Shown here: in pieces, positions 44,676 through 51,595 of the stretch
Layout of the letters: the number at the start of each line of letters is the position of its first letter
Position numbering within the stretch: the stretch's first letter is position 1
From: Streptomyces venezuelae
Lineage (GTDB): Bacteria > Actinomycetota > Actinomycetes > Streptomycetales > Streptomycetaceae
Assembly: GCF_008642355.1 (NCBI RefSeq)
Contig: NZ_CP029193.1
Span: 7,030,001-7,094,000, forward strand
Length of the DNA stretch: 64,000 nt
Reading direction: 5' to 3'
Program-made: the position numbers and the translations under genes
The notes under the pieces: generated by a model
Told to the model about the DNA's origin: nothing
Seen by the model: only the letters and a program-made list of their open reading frames with translations
The model's database searches: none

Positions 44676-45845
44676 ATGCGCTTCCGGCACCCCGACGGCT
44701 CGACCGTCCACCTCGCGTACTGCACCAACGTCCACCCGGCCGAAACCCTCGACGGAGTGCTCGCCCAGCTCCGCGACCACTGCGAGCCCGTGCGCAAGAA
44801 GCTCGGCAGGGACCGCATCGGCATCGGCCTGTGGCTCGCCAAGGACGCCGCCCGCGCCCTCGTCACCGACCCCGCGGCCCTGCGGGGCCTGCGCACCGAA
44901 CTCGACCGTCGCGGACTCGAAGTCGTGACCCTCAACGGCTTTCCCTATGAGGGCTTCGGCGCGGAACAGGTCAAATACCGCGTGTACAAGCCGGACTGGA
45001 CCGACCCGGAACGCCTCGGCCACACCACCGAACTGGCCAGACTCCTCGCCGCCCTCCTCCCCGACGACGTCACCGAAGGCACCATCTCCACCCTTCCGCT
45101 CGCCTGGCGCACCCCCTTCGACCCCCCGCGCGCAGAGGCCGCCCGCACGGCCCTCACCGTCCTTGCCCAGCGCCTCGACGCCCTCACCGAACTGACGGGC
45201 CGCTCCATCCGCATCGGCCTCGAACCGGAGCCCGGCTGCACCGTCGAGACGACCGCCGACGCCATCGCCCCGCTCACCGCCGTCGGCCACGACCGCATCG
45301 GCGTCTGTGTCGACACCTGCCACCTCGCCACCTCCTTCGAAGACCCGCAGACCGCCCTCGACGCCCTCACCGCCGCAGGCGTCCCTGTCGTCAAATCGCA
45401 GCTGTCCGCCGCACTCCACGCCGAACACCCCCACCTCCCCGCCGTACGCGAAGCCCTCGCGGCCTTCGACGAACCCCGCTTCCTCCACCAGACCCGCACC
45501 CTGACCGGCGCCGGCCTGCGCGGCACCGACGACCTCGGCGAAGCACTCGCCACCGACGTGCTGCCCGACACGGCACCCTGGCGCGCCCACTTCCACGTCC
45601 CCCTCCACGCGGCCCCCGCCGCACCCCTCACCTCCACGCTCCCCGTCCTCCAGGACGTCCTGACCCGACTCGTCGGCGGGCCCGCCCCCCTCACCCGCCA
45701 TCTCGAGGTCGAGACCTACACCTGGCAGGCCCTCCCGCCCGCGCTGCGCCCCCGCGGCCGTCCCCAGCTCGCCGAGGGCATCGCCGCGGAGCTCTCCCTC
45801 GCCCGCGACCTCCTGACCGACCTCGGCCTCAAGGAACTCCCATGA
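44676..45845 (+). CDS. eboE: Metabolite traffic protein EboE (TIM barrel)
   Basis: 389 residues. It begins with the EboE-specific YCTNVHPAETLDGVLAQL and continues with LTLNGFPY-like VVTLNGFPYEGFGAEQVKYRVYKPDW, GLEPEPGCTVET, and VCVDTCHLATSFEDP. Metal ligands are likely the Glu of EPEPG and the Asp/His of DTCH. The C-terminus HLEVETYTWQALPP is also family-typical. Start ATG 44676; the stop overlaps eboF (ATGA). The precise reaction is not known for the family. Confidence 0.92.
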   Translation: MRFRHPDGSTVHLAYCTNVHPAETLDGVLAQLRDHCEPVRKKLGRDRIGIGLWLAKDAARALVTDPAALRGLRTELDRRGLEVVTLNGFPYEGFGAEQVKYRVYKPDWTDPERLGHTTELARLLAALLPDDVTEGTISTLPLAWRTPFDPPRAEAARTALTVLAQRLDALTELTGRSIRIGLEPEPGCTVETTADAIAPLTAVGHDRIGVCVDTCHLATSFEDPQTALDALTAAGVPVVKSQLSAALHAEHPHLPAVREALAAFDEPRFLHQTRTLTGAGLRGTDDLGEALATDVLPDTAPWRAHFHVPLHAAPAAPLTSTLPVLQDVLTRLVGGPAPLTRHLEVETYTWQALPPALRPRGRPQLAEGIAAELSLARDLLTDLGLKELP

Positions 45846-47218
45846 CTCCGACCCCCTTGCTGGTGCTCGATGTCGTCGGCCTCACCCCGCGCCTCCTCGA
45901 CCACATGCCGCGCCTCAAAGCGCTCGGCCAGTCCGGGTCCAGGGCACCGCTCGGCACCGTCCTGCCCGCCGTCACCTGCGCCGCCCAGTCCACCTTCCTC
46001 ACCGGCACCACACCCGCCGAGCACGGCATCGTCGGCAACGGCTGGTACTTCCGCGAACTCGGCGACGTACTCCTGTGGCGTCAGCACAACGGCCTCGTGG
46101 CCGGCGACAAACTGTGGGACGCGGCCCGCCGCGCGCACCCCGGCTACACCGTCGCCAACATCTGCTGGTGGTACGCCATGGGCGCCGACACCGACTTCAC
46201 CGTCACCCCCCGTCCCGTCTACTACGCCGACGGCCGCAAGGAACCCGACTGCTACACCCGGCCCCCGGCCCTTCACGACGAACTCACCGACCGGCTCGGC
46301 ACGTTCCCCCTCTTCCACTTCTGGGGACCCGGCGCCGACATCGTGTCCAGCCGCTGGATCGTGGACGCCACCCGGCACATCATCGACACCCGCCACCCCG
46401 ACCTCGCCCTGTGCTACCTCCCTCACCTCGACTACGACCTGCAGCGCTTCGGTCCCGACGACCCGCGCTCCTTCCGCGCCGCCGCCGAGCTCGACGCGAC
46501 CGTGGCACCGCTCCTGGACGACGCCAAGGCTGAGGGCAGAACCGTCGTCGCACTGTCCGAGTACGGCATCACCCGGGTGAACCGGCCCGTCGACATCAAC
46601 CGCGTCCTGCGCCGTGCCGGCCTCCTTGAGGTGCACACCCAGGACGGCATGGAGTACCTCGACCCGATGGCCTCCCGTGCCTTCGCCGTCGCCGACCACC
46701 AGATCGCCCACGTCTACGTCCGACGCCCGGAGGACCTCGAAGCGACCCGAGCCGCCCTGGAAGGCGTCCCCGGCATCGAGCAGCTCCTCGACGACGAGGG
46801 CAAGAAGGACCACCACCTGGACCATCCGCGCTCCGGCGAACTCGTCGCCGTCGCGGAGCCGGACGCCTGGTTCACGTACTACTACTGGCTCGACGACGCC
46901 CGCGCGCCCGACTTCGCGCAGCTCGTCGAGATCCACCGCAAACCCGGCTACGACCCCGTCGAGCTCTTCATGGACCCCCAGGACCCGTACGTCCGCGTCA
47001 AGGCCGCGGGCGCGCTGGCCCGCAAGAAACTCGGCATGCGCTACCGCATGGCGGTCGTGCCCCTGGACCCGTCACCTATTCGCGGCAGCCATGGCCGCCT
47101 CCCCACGAGCGAGGACGAAAGTCCGCTCATCCTGTGCTCCACCCCCCGTGCCGTCAGCGGTCGCGTAGCGGCCACCGACGTGAAATCGCTCCTGCTCGAT
47201 CTCGCGGGTCTGCGGTGA
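45842..47218 (+). CDS. eboF: Alkaline phosphatase-superfamily enzyme, EboF-like (nucleotide pyrophosphatase/phosphodiesterase type)
   Basis: 458 residues, type I phosphodiesterase fold. The nucleophile region is LPAVTCAAQSTFLTGTTPAEHGIVGNGWYF: the Thr of VTCAAQ is the likely nucleophile; the Asp of LLVLDVVG is a metal ligand. YLPHLDYDLQRFG (Asp, His) and ALSEYGITRV (Ser/Glu in place of the usual DHG) follow. The DHG-to-SEYG change is worth noting as a possible altered metal site. The C-terminal Asp/His-rich part is conserved in EboF. No signal peptide. Last gene of the operon, followed by a hairpin at 47273. Confidence 0.88.
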   Translation: MTPTPLLVLDVVGLTPRLLDHMPRLKALGQSGSRAPLGTVLPAVTCAAQSTFLTGTTPAEHGIVGNGWYFRELGDVLLWRQHNGLVAGDKLWDAARRAHPGYTVANICWWYAMGADTDFTVTPRPVYYADGRKEPDCYTRPPALHDELTDRLGTFPLFHFWGPGADIVSSRWIVDATRHIIDTRHPDLALCYLPHLDYDLQRFGPDDPRSFRAAAELDATVAPLLDDAKAEGRTVVALSEYGITRVNRPVDINRVLRRAGLLEVHTQDGMEYLDPMASRAFAVADHQIAHVYVRRPEDLEATRAALEGVPGIEQLLDDEGKKDHHLDHPRSGELVAVAEPDAWFTYYYWLDDARAPDFAQLVEIHRKPGYDPVELFMDPQDPYVRVKAAGALARKKLGMRYRMAVVPLDPSPIRGSHGRLPTSEDESPLILCSTPRAVSGRVAATDVKSLLLDLAGLR

Positions 47219-47272
47219 CACCCACCGGCCCGCACCGCTGAATCTGCTTGATCTCCACTGAACCAGACAGTT

Positions 47273-47294
47273 CGGGCCCTGCCATCAGGGCCCG
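47273..47294 (+). terminator. Hairpin after the ebo-type operon
   Basis: CGGGCCCTG, CCAT loop, CAGGGCCCG: 9-bp perfect stem 55 bp after eboF. Lack of a U-tract is normal for this genus. Confidence 0.5.
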
Positions 47295-47370
47295 ACCCTC
47301 AGCGATCCCTGATCCGTCCTTCGAACCCATCCCGGACACCACGCGCCCTGAGGCCACCGAGGAGAACCGC

Positions 47371-48444
47371 ATGAGCCGCAAGCCCACCACCACCGACCCC
47401 GAGCTCACCCACAGACTCAGCCGACGCGGCATGCTCGGGGTGGCCGCAGGAGCCAGTGCTGCGGCGCTCGTCGGGGCGGCCGCATCCACCGCCTCGGCGA
47501 CTCCGGCCGCCTCGGCGACCCCCGACTCCGCCGCCGCGGGCAAGGGCCGCGGGCGTCCCGTCCTGCCGCCCGGCCGCCTCGGCATCCAGCTCTACAGCCT
47601 GCGCGACAAGGTCGGCTCCGTCGGCTTCGCACCCGTCTTCGCCGAGCTGGAGAAGTACGGATACGACGAGATCGAATTCGCCGGATACACCCAGGGCTCC
47701 GCGGGTGCCATCACCCTCGCCCAGCTCAAGCGGCTCGCCCGCGACCACGGCCTGAACCCCATCGGCTCTCACGTCGGCTACTACGACAACAACAACCCCA
47801 ACGCGTACACCTTCGCGCAGAACCTCACCAAGGTCCTCGACGACGCGGAGGCCCTCGGTCTGAAGCACATAGGCACCGCTTCCGGTCCCTTCCGGTACGG
47901 CACCACCGTCGACGCCTGGAAGCGTGCGGCGGAGGACTTCAACACGTACGGCGAAGCGGCTCGCAAGCGCGGCATGAAGTTCTACCAGCACAACCACGCC
48001 GAGGAGTTCTCCTTCGCCACCGACAAGCCGAAGGTCCGGCTCTACGACGTGCTCCTCGCGGAGACCGACCCCGACTTCGTGTATCTGGAGATGGACATCT
48101 ACTGGGCGTTCAGCGCCCAGTTCCGCTTCGGCAAGCGCGCCGACGGCACTCCCGCGCCCTTCCACCCGCTCGACTACGTACTGAAGCAGCCCCACCGCTA
48201 TCCCCTGTTCCACGTCAAGGACGGCATCCGTGACGAGACCACGCGGGACGGCTACCGCATGACCGATGTCGGCGACGGCGACATCGACTACAAGAAGTTC
48301 CTGTCGAAGGTGACGGCACGTACCCACCACGGCAAGCGTTACCACCACTGGCAGACCGAGCACGACAACCCGGTCGAGTCCTACGCCTTCGCCCGCAAGT
48401 CCAGCGAGCACCTGCACTCGCTGCGCGGCCGCTGCGGCGACTGA
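47371..48444 (+). CDS. Tat-exported sugar phosphate isomerase/epimerase-type TIM barrel
   Basis: 357 residues. Twin-arginine signal SRRGMLGVAAGASAAALVGAA (about 21-42) and an Ala-rich cleavage region to 60. The TIM-barrel core runs from LGIQLYSLRDKVG; it has YQHNHAEEF (His/Glu), YLEMDIYWAF (Glu/Asp), PLFHVKDGI (His/Lys/Asp) and HHWQTEHDNPVES (Glu/His), the metal-site positions of this superfamily. Export in folded form suggests an extracytoplasmic metalloenzyme acting on sugars made by the secreted dehydrogenase or ThuA-KDGH protein. Start ATG 47371 after GAGGAGA. Confidence 0.9.
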   Translation: MSRKPTTTDPELTHRLSRRGMLGVAAGASAAALVGAAASTASATPAASATPDSAAAGKGRGRPVLPPGRLGIQLYSLRDKVGSVGFAPVFAELEKYGYDEIEFAGYTQGSAGAITLAQLKRLARDHGLNPIGSHVGYYDNNNPNAYTFAQNLTKVLDDAEALGLKHIGTASGPFRYGTTVDAWKRAAEDFNTYGEAARKRGMKFYQHNHAEEFSFATDKPKVRLYDVLLAETDPDFVYLEMDIYWAFSAQFRFGKRADGTPAPFHPLDYVLKQPHRYPLFHVKDGIRDETTRDGYRMTDVGDGDIDYKKFLSKVTARTHHGKRYHHWQTEHDNPVESYAFARKSSEHLHSLRGRCGD

Positions 48445-48461
48445 CCGCACACCCTGGAAGG

Positions 48462-48486
48462 GCCCTCCCGCCGACGGCCGGAGGGC
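48462..48486 (+). terminator. Hairpin after the Tat-exported TIM-barrel gene
   Basis: GCCCTCC (48462-48468) pairs with GGAGGGC (48480-48486) around an 11-base loop, 18 bp past the stop. Confidence 0.45.
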
Positions 48487-48631
48487 TCCGCCGAAGTCCG
48501 GCACCGGTAGTCCTGTCGTCACTCTCGGTGAGGCGGTCGGTGGGCGGATACGCAGGTGAAAGGCACTCCGAAACCTTGGTATTGTTGTCCATGTCGCCGC
48601 GGGGAACACCCCGCGAGGCGGCAGACACCTA

Positions 48632-48716
48632 GTCCGGGTGGCGGAATGGCAGACGCGCTAGCTTGAGGTGCTAGTGCCCTTTATCGGGCGTGGGGGTTCA
48701 AGTCCCCCCTCGGACA
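48632..48716 (+). tRNA. tRNA-Leu (anticodon GAG)
   Basis: 85-nt type II tRNA. The acceptor stem GTCCGGG pairs with CTCGGAC. The anticodon arm CTAGC-TTGAGGT-GCTAG gives anticodon GAG (Leu, CUC). A long variable arm (TGCCC...GGGCG) is typical of leucine tRNAs. The T arm is GGGGG-TTCAAGT-CCCCC. CCA is not encoded after discriminator A48716. Confidence 0.97.
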
Positions 48717-48741
48717 CAGAGCAGTACAGTAGGAGACATCG

Positions 48742-48775
48742 AAAGGTGCCGACCGGAAACCGGTCGGCACCTTTT
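48742..48775. terminator. Strong intrinsic terminator between tRNA-Leu and gntR
   Basis: GGTGCCGACCGG, AAA loop, CCGGTCGGCACC followed by TTTT and preceded by AAA: 12-bp perfect stem with U-tract. It ends the tRNA transcript and, with the A-run on the other side, can also end the convergent gntR transcript. Confidence 0.9.
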
Positions 48776-48803
48776 CTGTTGTGTGGCGCTTGCCTGTAGG
48801 TGC

Positions 48804-49466
48804 TCAGGTCGTCGCCCACAGTGACCGTACGTGGCCCAGGTGTCGCGCCATGCACTTCTCCGCCCCCTTGGCGTCACCCGCGAGCATCAGGTCCAGGAGT
48901 TCGATGTGTTCCTCTGCGGACGGGGTCAGCTGGTCGCGCTCGTCCAGGGCCGTCAGGCCGTAGAGGCGGGAACGCTTGCGGAGGTCGCCGACCGTTTCGA
49001 CCAGGCGGTCGTTGCCCGAGAGGGCGAGGAGCGAGAGGTGGAAGCGGCGGTCCGCCTCCAGGTAGCCGATGAGGTCGTGGTCGCGGGCGGCGCGCACGAT
49101 CTCCTCGGCGATCGGACGCAGTACCTCCAGGTCCTCCCGGGCGGCCGTACGCGTGATCCGTCCGATCATGGGGATCTCGATCAGGGCACGGATCTCCGTG
49201 TACTGGTCGAGGTCCCGCTCGTTCACCTCCGTGACCCGGAAGCCCTTGTTGCGGACCGGCTCGACCAGGCCCTCGCGGGCCAGGTCGAGCATCGCCTCGC
49301 GCACCGGCGTCGCCGAGATGCCGAAGTCCTCGGCCAGGCCGGGCGCGGAGTAGATCTCACCGGGGCGCAGCTCGCCCGAGATCAGGGCGGCCCGCAGCGC
49401 GTGGCCGACCTGGTCGCGCAGCCGCTCCCTGGTGGTGATGAGGTTCTTCTGCTTCAGGTGCCCCAT
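48804..49466 (-). CDS. GntR-family regulator, FCD (FadR) subfamily; probable hydroxyproline-locus repressor
   Basis: 220 residues. Winged HTH at about 16-75 (ALISGELRPGEIYSAPGLAEDFGISATPVREAMLDLAREGLVEPVRNKGFRV) and an all-helical FCD effector domain (about 85-215) with the metal-site residues spread in DLDQYTEIRALIE, DRRFHLSLLALSGN and EEHIELLDLM. FCD regulators usually sense carboxylic or amino acids. ATG 49466 is chosen for GGAGGGG 5 bases upstream over the ORF start at 49508. It is the distal gene of the hydroxyproline catabolic set but has its own operator-bearing leader. Confidence 0.92.
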   Translation of the reverse strand: MGHLKQKNLITTRERLRDQVGHALRAALISGELRPGEIYSAPGLAEDFGISATPVREAMLDLAREGLVEPVRNKGFRVTEVNERDLDQYTEIRALIEIPMIGRITRTAAREDLEVLRPIAEEIVRAARDHDLIGYLEADRRFHLSLLALSGNDRLVETVGDLRKRSRLYGLTALDERDQLTPSAEEHIELLDLMLAGDAKGAEKCMARHLGHVRSLWATT

Positions 49467-49508
49467 GGTGTCCCCTCCGGTGGTACCCGCGCCCGCGCGG
49501 ATCACCAA

Positions 49509-49528
49509 AGTACAATGTCACGTTGCCA
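49509..49528. promoter_or_regulatory. Hydroxyproline-locus operator site A (upstream of gntR)
   Basis: AGTACAATGTCACGTTGCCA on the plus strand, 43 bp upstream of the gntR start. It matches the collagenase site at 56799-56818 at 15 of 20 positions; all five differences are transitions. Candidate autoregulatory GntR site. Confidence 0.55.
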
Positions 49529-49573
49529 GTTGGGGGACGGGGGAGTTCCAGGGGCTCCGCAGGCATGCGGGGG

Positions 49574-50578
49574 TCAGAGAGCGAAGCCCGCGGGGAACGG
49601 GTCGTCGGGGTCCAGGAAGTACTGGGCCGTCCCTGTGATCCAGGCGCGGCCGGTGATGCGCGGGACGACCGCCGGTAGGCCCGCCACCTCCGCCTCCGCC
49701 ACGAGGCGGCCCGTGAACTCCGTTCCGATGAACGACTCGTTGACGAAATCGCGGTCCAGCGGGAGTTCGCCGCGGGCGTGCAACTGCGCCATGCGCGCGG
49801 ACGTGCCCGTCCCGCACGGCGAGCGGTCGAACCAGCCCGGGTGGATGGCCATGGCGTGCCGGGAGCGGCGGGCGTCGGAGCCGGGCGCGGCCAGGTAGAC
49901 GTGTTTGACTCCGCTGATGTCCGGCTGTTCCGGGTGTGTCGGGCGGTCCGGGGACGCGTTGATCGCTTCCATGACGGCGAGCCCCGCCGTGAGCAGGTCG
50001 TCCTTGCGGGCGCGGTCGAACGGCAGCCCCAGCGCGTCCAGCGGGACGAAGGCGTAGAAGTTTCCGCCGTAGGCCATGTCGTACGTCACCGTGCCGTGCC
50101 CCGGCACGTCGACCTTGCGGTCCAGGGCGACACAGAACGCGGGAACGTTGGTGAGCGTCGCCGAGGTGGCCGCGCCGTCGCGCACCTGTACGTCGACGGC
50201 GACCAGGCCCGCCGGAGTGTCCAGGCGGACCGTCGTGACCGGCTCGCTGACCTGCACCATGCCCGTCTCGACCAGGACGGTCGCCACGCCGATCGTGCCG
50301 TGGCCGCACATCGGGAGGAGGCCGGACACCTCGATGTAGAGCACTCCGTAGTCGGCGTCGGGGCGGGTCGGGGGCTGGAGGATGGCGCCGCTCATCGCGG
50401 AGTGGCCGCGCGGCTCGTACATCAGGAGCGTGCGCAGGTGGTCCATGTGCTCGATGAAGTGCAGTCTGCGGTCGGCCATGGTGGCGCCCGGGATCACCCC
50501 GACGCCGCCGGTGATCACGCGGGTGGGCATGCCTTCGGTGTGCGAGTCGACGGCGTGGAACACGTGACGGGTGCGCAT
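49574..50578 (-). CDS. 4-hydroxyproline epimerase (proline racemase family)
   Basis: 334 residues. It interconverts trans-4-hydroxy-L-proline and cis-4-hydroxy-D-proline by a two-base mechanism without cofactor. Both catalytic cysteines are present: Cys91 in MCGHGTIG and Cys255 in DRSPCGTGTSA. This favours epimerase/racemase over the Cys/Thr dehydratase branch. The context (deaminase, three-subunit dehydrogenase) favours hydroxyproline over proline. Start ATG 50578; a 108-bp gap with tandem repeats separates it from the deaminase gene upstream. Cytoplasmic. Confidence 0.93.
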   Translation of the reverse strand: MRTRHVFHAVDSHTEGMPTRVITGGVGVIPGATMADRRLHFIEHMDHLRTLLMYEPRGHSAMSGAILQPPTRPDADYGVLYIEVSGLLPMCGHGTIGVATVLVETGMVQVSEPVTTVRLDTPAGLVAVDVQVRDGAATSATLTNVPAFCVALDRKVDVPGHGTVTYDMAYGGNFYAFVPLDALGLPFDRARKDDLLTAGLAVMEAINASPDRPTHPEQPDISGVKHVYLAAPGSDARRSRHAMAIHPGWFDRSPCGTGTSARMAQLHARGELPLDRDFVNESFIGTEFTGRLVAEAEVAGLPAVVPRITGRAWITGTAQYFLDPDDPFPAGFAL

Positions 50579-50598
50579 GGGCGTCTCTGCCTCCGGTT

Positions 50599-50678
50599 GT
50601 CCGGCGTAGGTGCGCGTGTGGTCCGGCGTAGGTGTGGGGTCCGGCGTACGTGTGCGTGTGGTCCGGCGTGCGTGTAGC
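50599..50678. repeat. Two 40-bp tandem repeats, each with two GTCCGGCGTA-type cores
   Basis: GTCCGGCGTAGGTG-like cores begin at 50599, 50621, 50639 and 50661, giving a 40-bp unit duplicated (50599-50638 and 50639-50678). It fills the gap between the deaminase stop and the epimerase start and may affect their coupling or mRNA stability. Confidence 0.75.
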
Positions 50679-50686
50679 CGCGGCGG

Positions 50687-51595
50687 TCAGCGGTGGCCCG
50701 CCGCCATCGCCTTCTCCGTGGCGGACCGCACCAGCGCCTCCGTGGCGCCGGACAGCGGGGAGCGTGGCGGACGGGTCGGACCGCCGCGTCGGCCCACGAT
50801 GTCCATCGACAACTTGATGGCCTGCACGAACTCCGTCTTGGAGTCCTGGCGCAGGAGCGGGTGCAGCGACCGGTAGAGGGGGAGTGCCGTCGCCAGGTCG
50901 TGGGCGCGGGCGGCGTCGTAGAGCTCCGCGCAGGTGGCGGGGAACGCGTTCGGGTATCCGGCGATCCAGCCGACGGCGCCCGCGAGGGCGAGTTCGAGCA
51001 GGACGTCGTCCGCGCCGATCAGCAGGTCCAGGTCCGGGGCGAGTTCCGCGATCTCGTACGCCCTGCGGACGTCGCCCGAGAACTCCTTCACGGCCACGAT
51101 CGTGCCGTCGCCGTGCAGCCGGGCCAGCAGGTCCGGGGTCAGGTCGACGCGGGTGTCGAGGGGGTTGTTGTACGCGACCACGGGCAGGCCGGCCTTCGCG
51201 ACCTCGGCGTAGTGGGAACGTACGGCTTCCTCGTCGGCGCGGTAGGTGTTCGGAGGCAGGAGCAGTACGGAGCCGCAGCCCGCATCGGCGGCGTGCTCGG
51301 CCCAGCGGCGGGACTCCGCGCTGCCGTACGCGGCGACGCCGGGCATCACGCGGGCGCCGTCGCCCGCGGCCTCGACGGCGGTACGGACGACGCGGGCGCG
51401 CTCGTCGTCGGTGAGGGTCTGGTACTCGCCGAGGGAGCCGTTCGGGACGACACCGTCGCAGCCGTTGCCGATGAGGTGGCCGACGTGCTCGGCGTAGGCG
51501 TCGTAGTCGACGGAGAGGTCGTCGCGCAGGGGGAGCGCGGTGGCGACCATGATGCCGCGCCAGGGGCGGTCGGTGGTCCAGTTTCCGGCGGTCAT
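50687..51595 (-). CDS. Pyrroline-4-hydroxy-2-carboxylate deaminase-type protein (DapA superfamily)
   Basis: 302 residues, DHDPS/N-acetylneuraminate lyase TIM barrel. Schiff-base Lys170 lies in TIVAVKEFSGD, and the Tyr142 partner in VVAYNNP. In this context it most likely converts delta-1-pyrroline-4-hydroxy-2-carboxylate to alpha-ketoglutarate semialdehyde with loss of ammonia. Start ATG 51595 after GAAGGG, overlapping the stop of the FAD subunit (ATGA). True DapA is less likely given the neighbours. Confidence 0.88.
   Translation of the reverse strand: MTAGNWTTDRPWRGIMVATALPLRDDLSVDYDAYAEHVGHLIGNGCDGVVPNGSLGEYQTLTDDERARVVRTAVEAAGDGARVMPGVAAYGSAESRRWAEHAADAGCGSVLLLPPNTYRADEEAVRSHYAEVAKAGLPVVAYNNPLDTRVDLTPDLLARLHGDGTIVAVKEFSGDVRRAYEIAELAPDLDLLIGADDVLLELALAGAVGWIAGYPNAFPATCAELYDAARAHDLATALPLYRSLHPLLRQDSKTEFVQAIKLSMDIVGRRGGPTRPPRSPLSGATEALVRSATEKAMAAGHR

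Noticed and set aside
48632..48716. tRNA-Leu as integration site of a mobile element
   Set aside because: No integrase, excisionase or duplicated tRNA 3' end was seen; flanking genes look chromosomal and a normal terminator follows.
49574..50578. Trans-3-hydroxyproline dehydratase
   Set aside because: That branch has Thr in place of the second catalytic Cys; here both Cys91 and Cys255 are present.
50687..51595. Dihydrodipicolinate synthase (lysine biosynthesis)
   Set aside because: Context is hydroxyproline catabolism with overlapping dehydrogenase genes; a deaminase of the same superfamily fits better.
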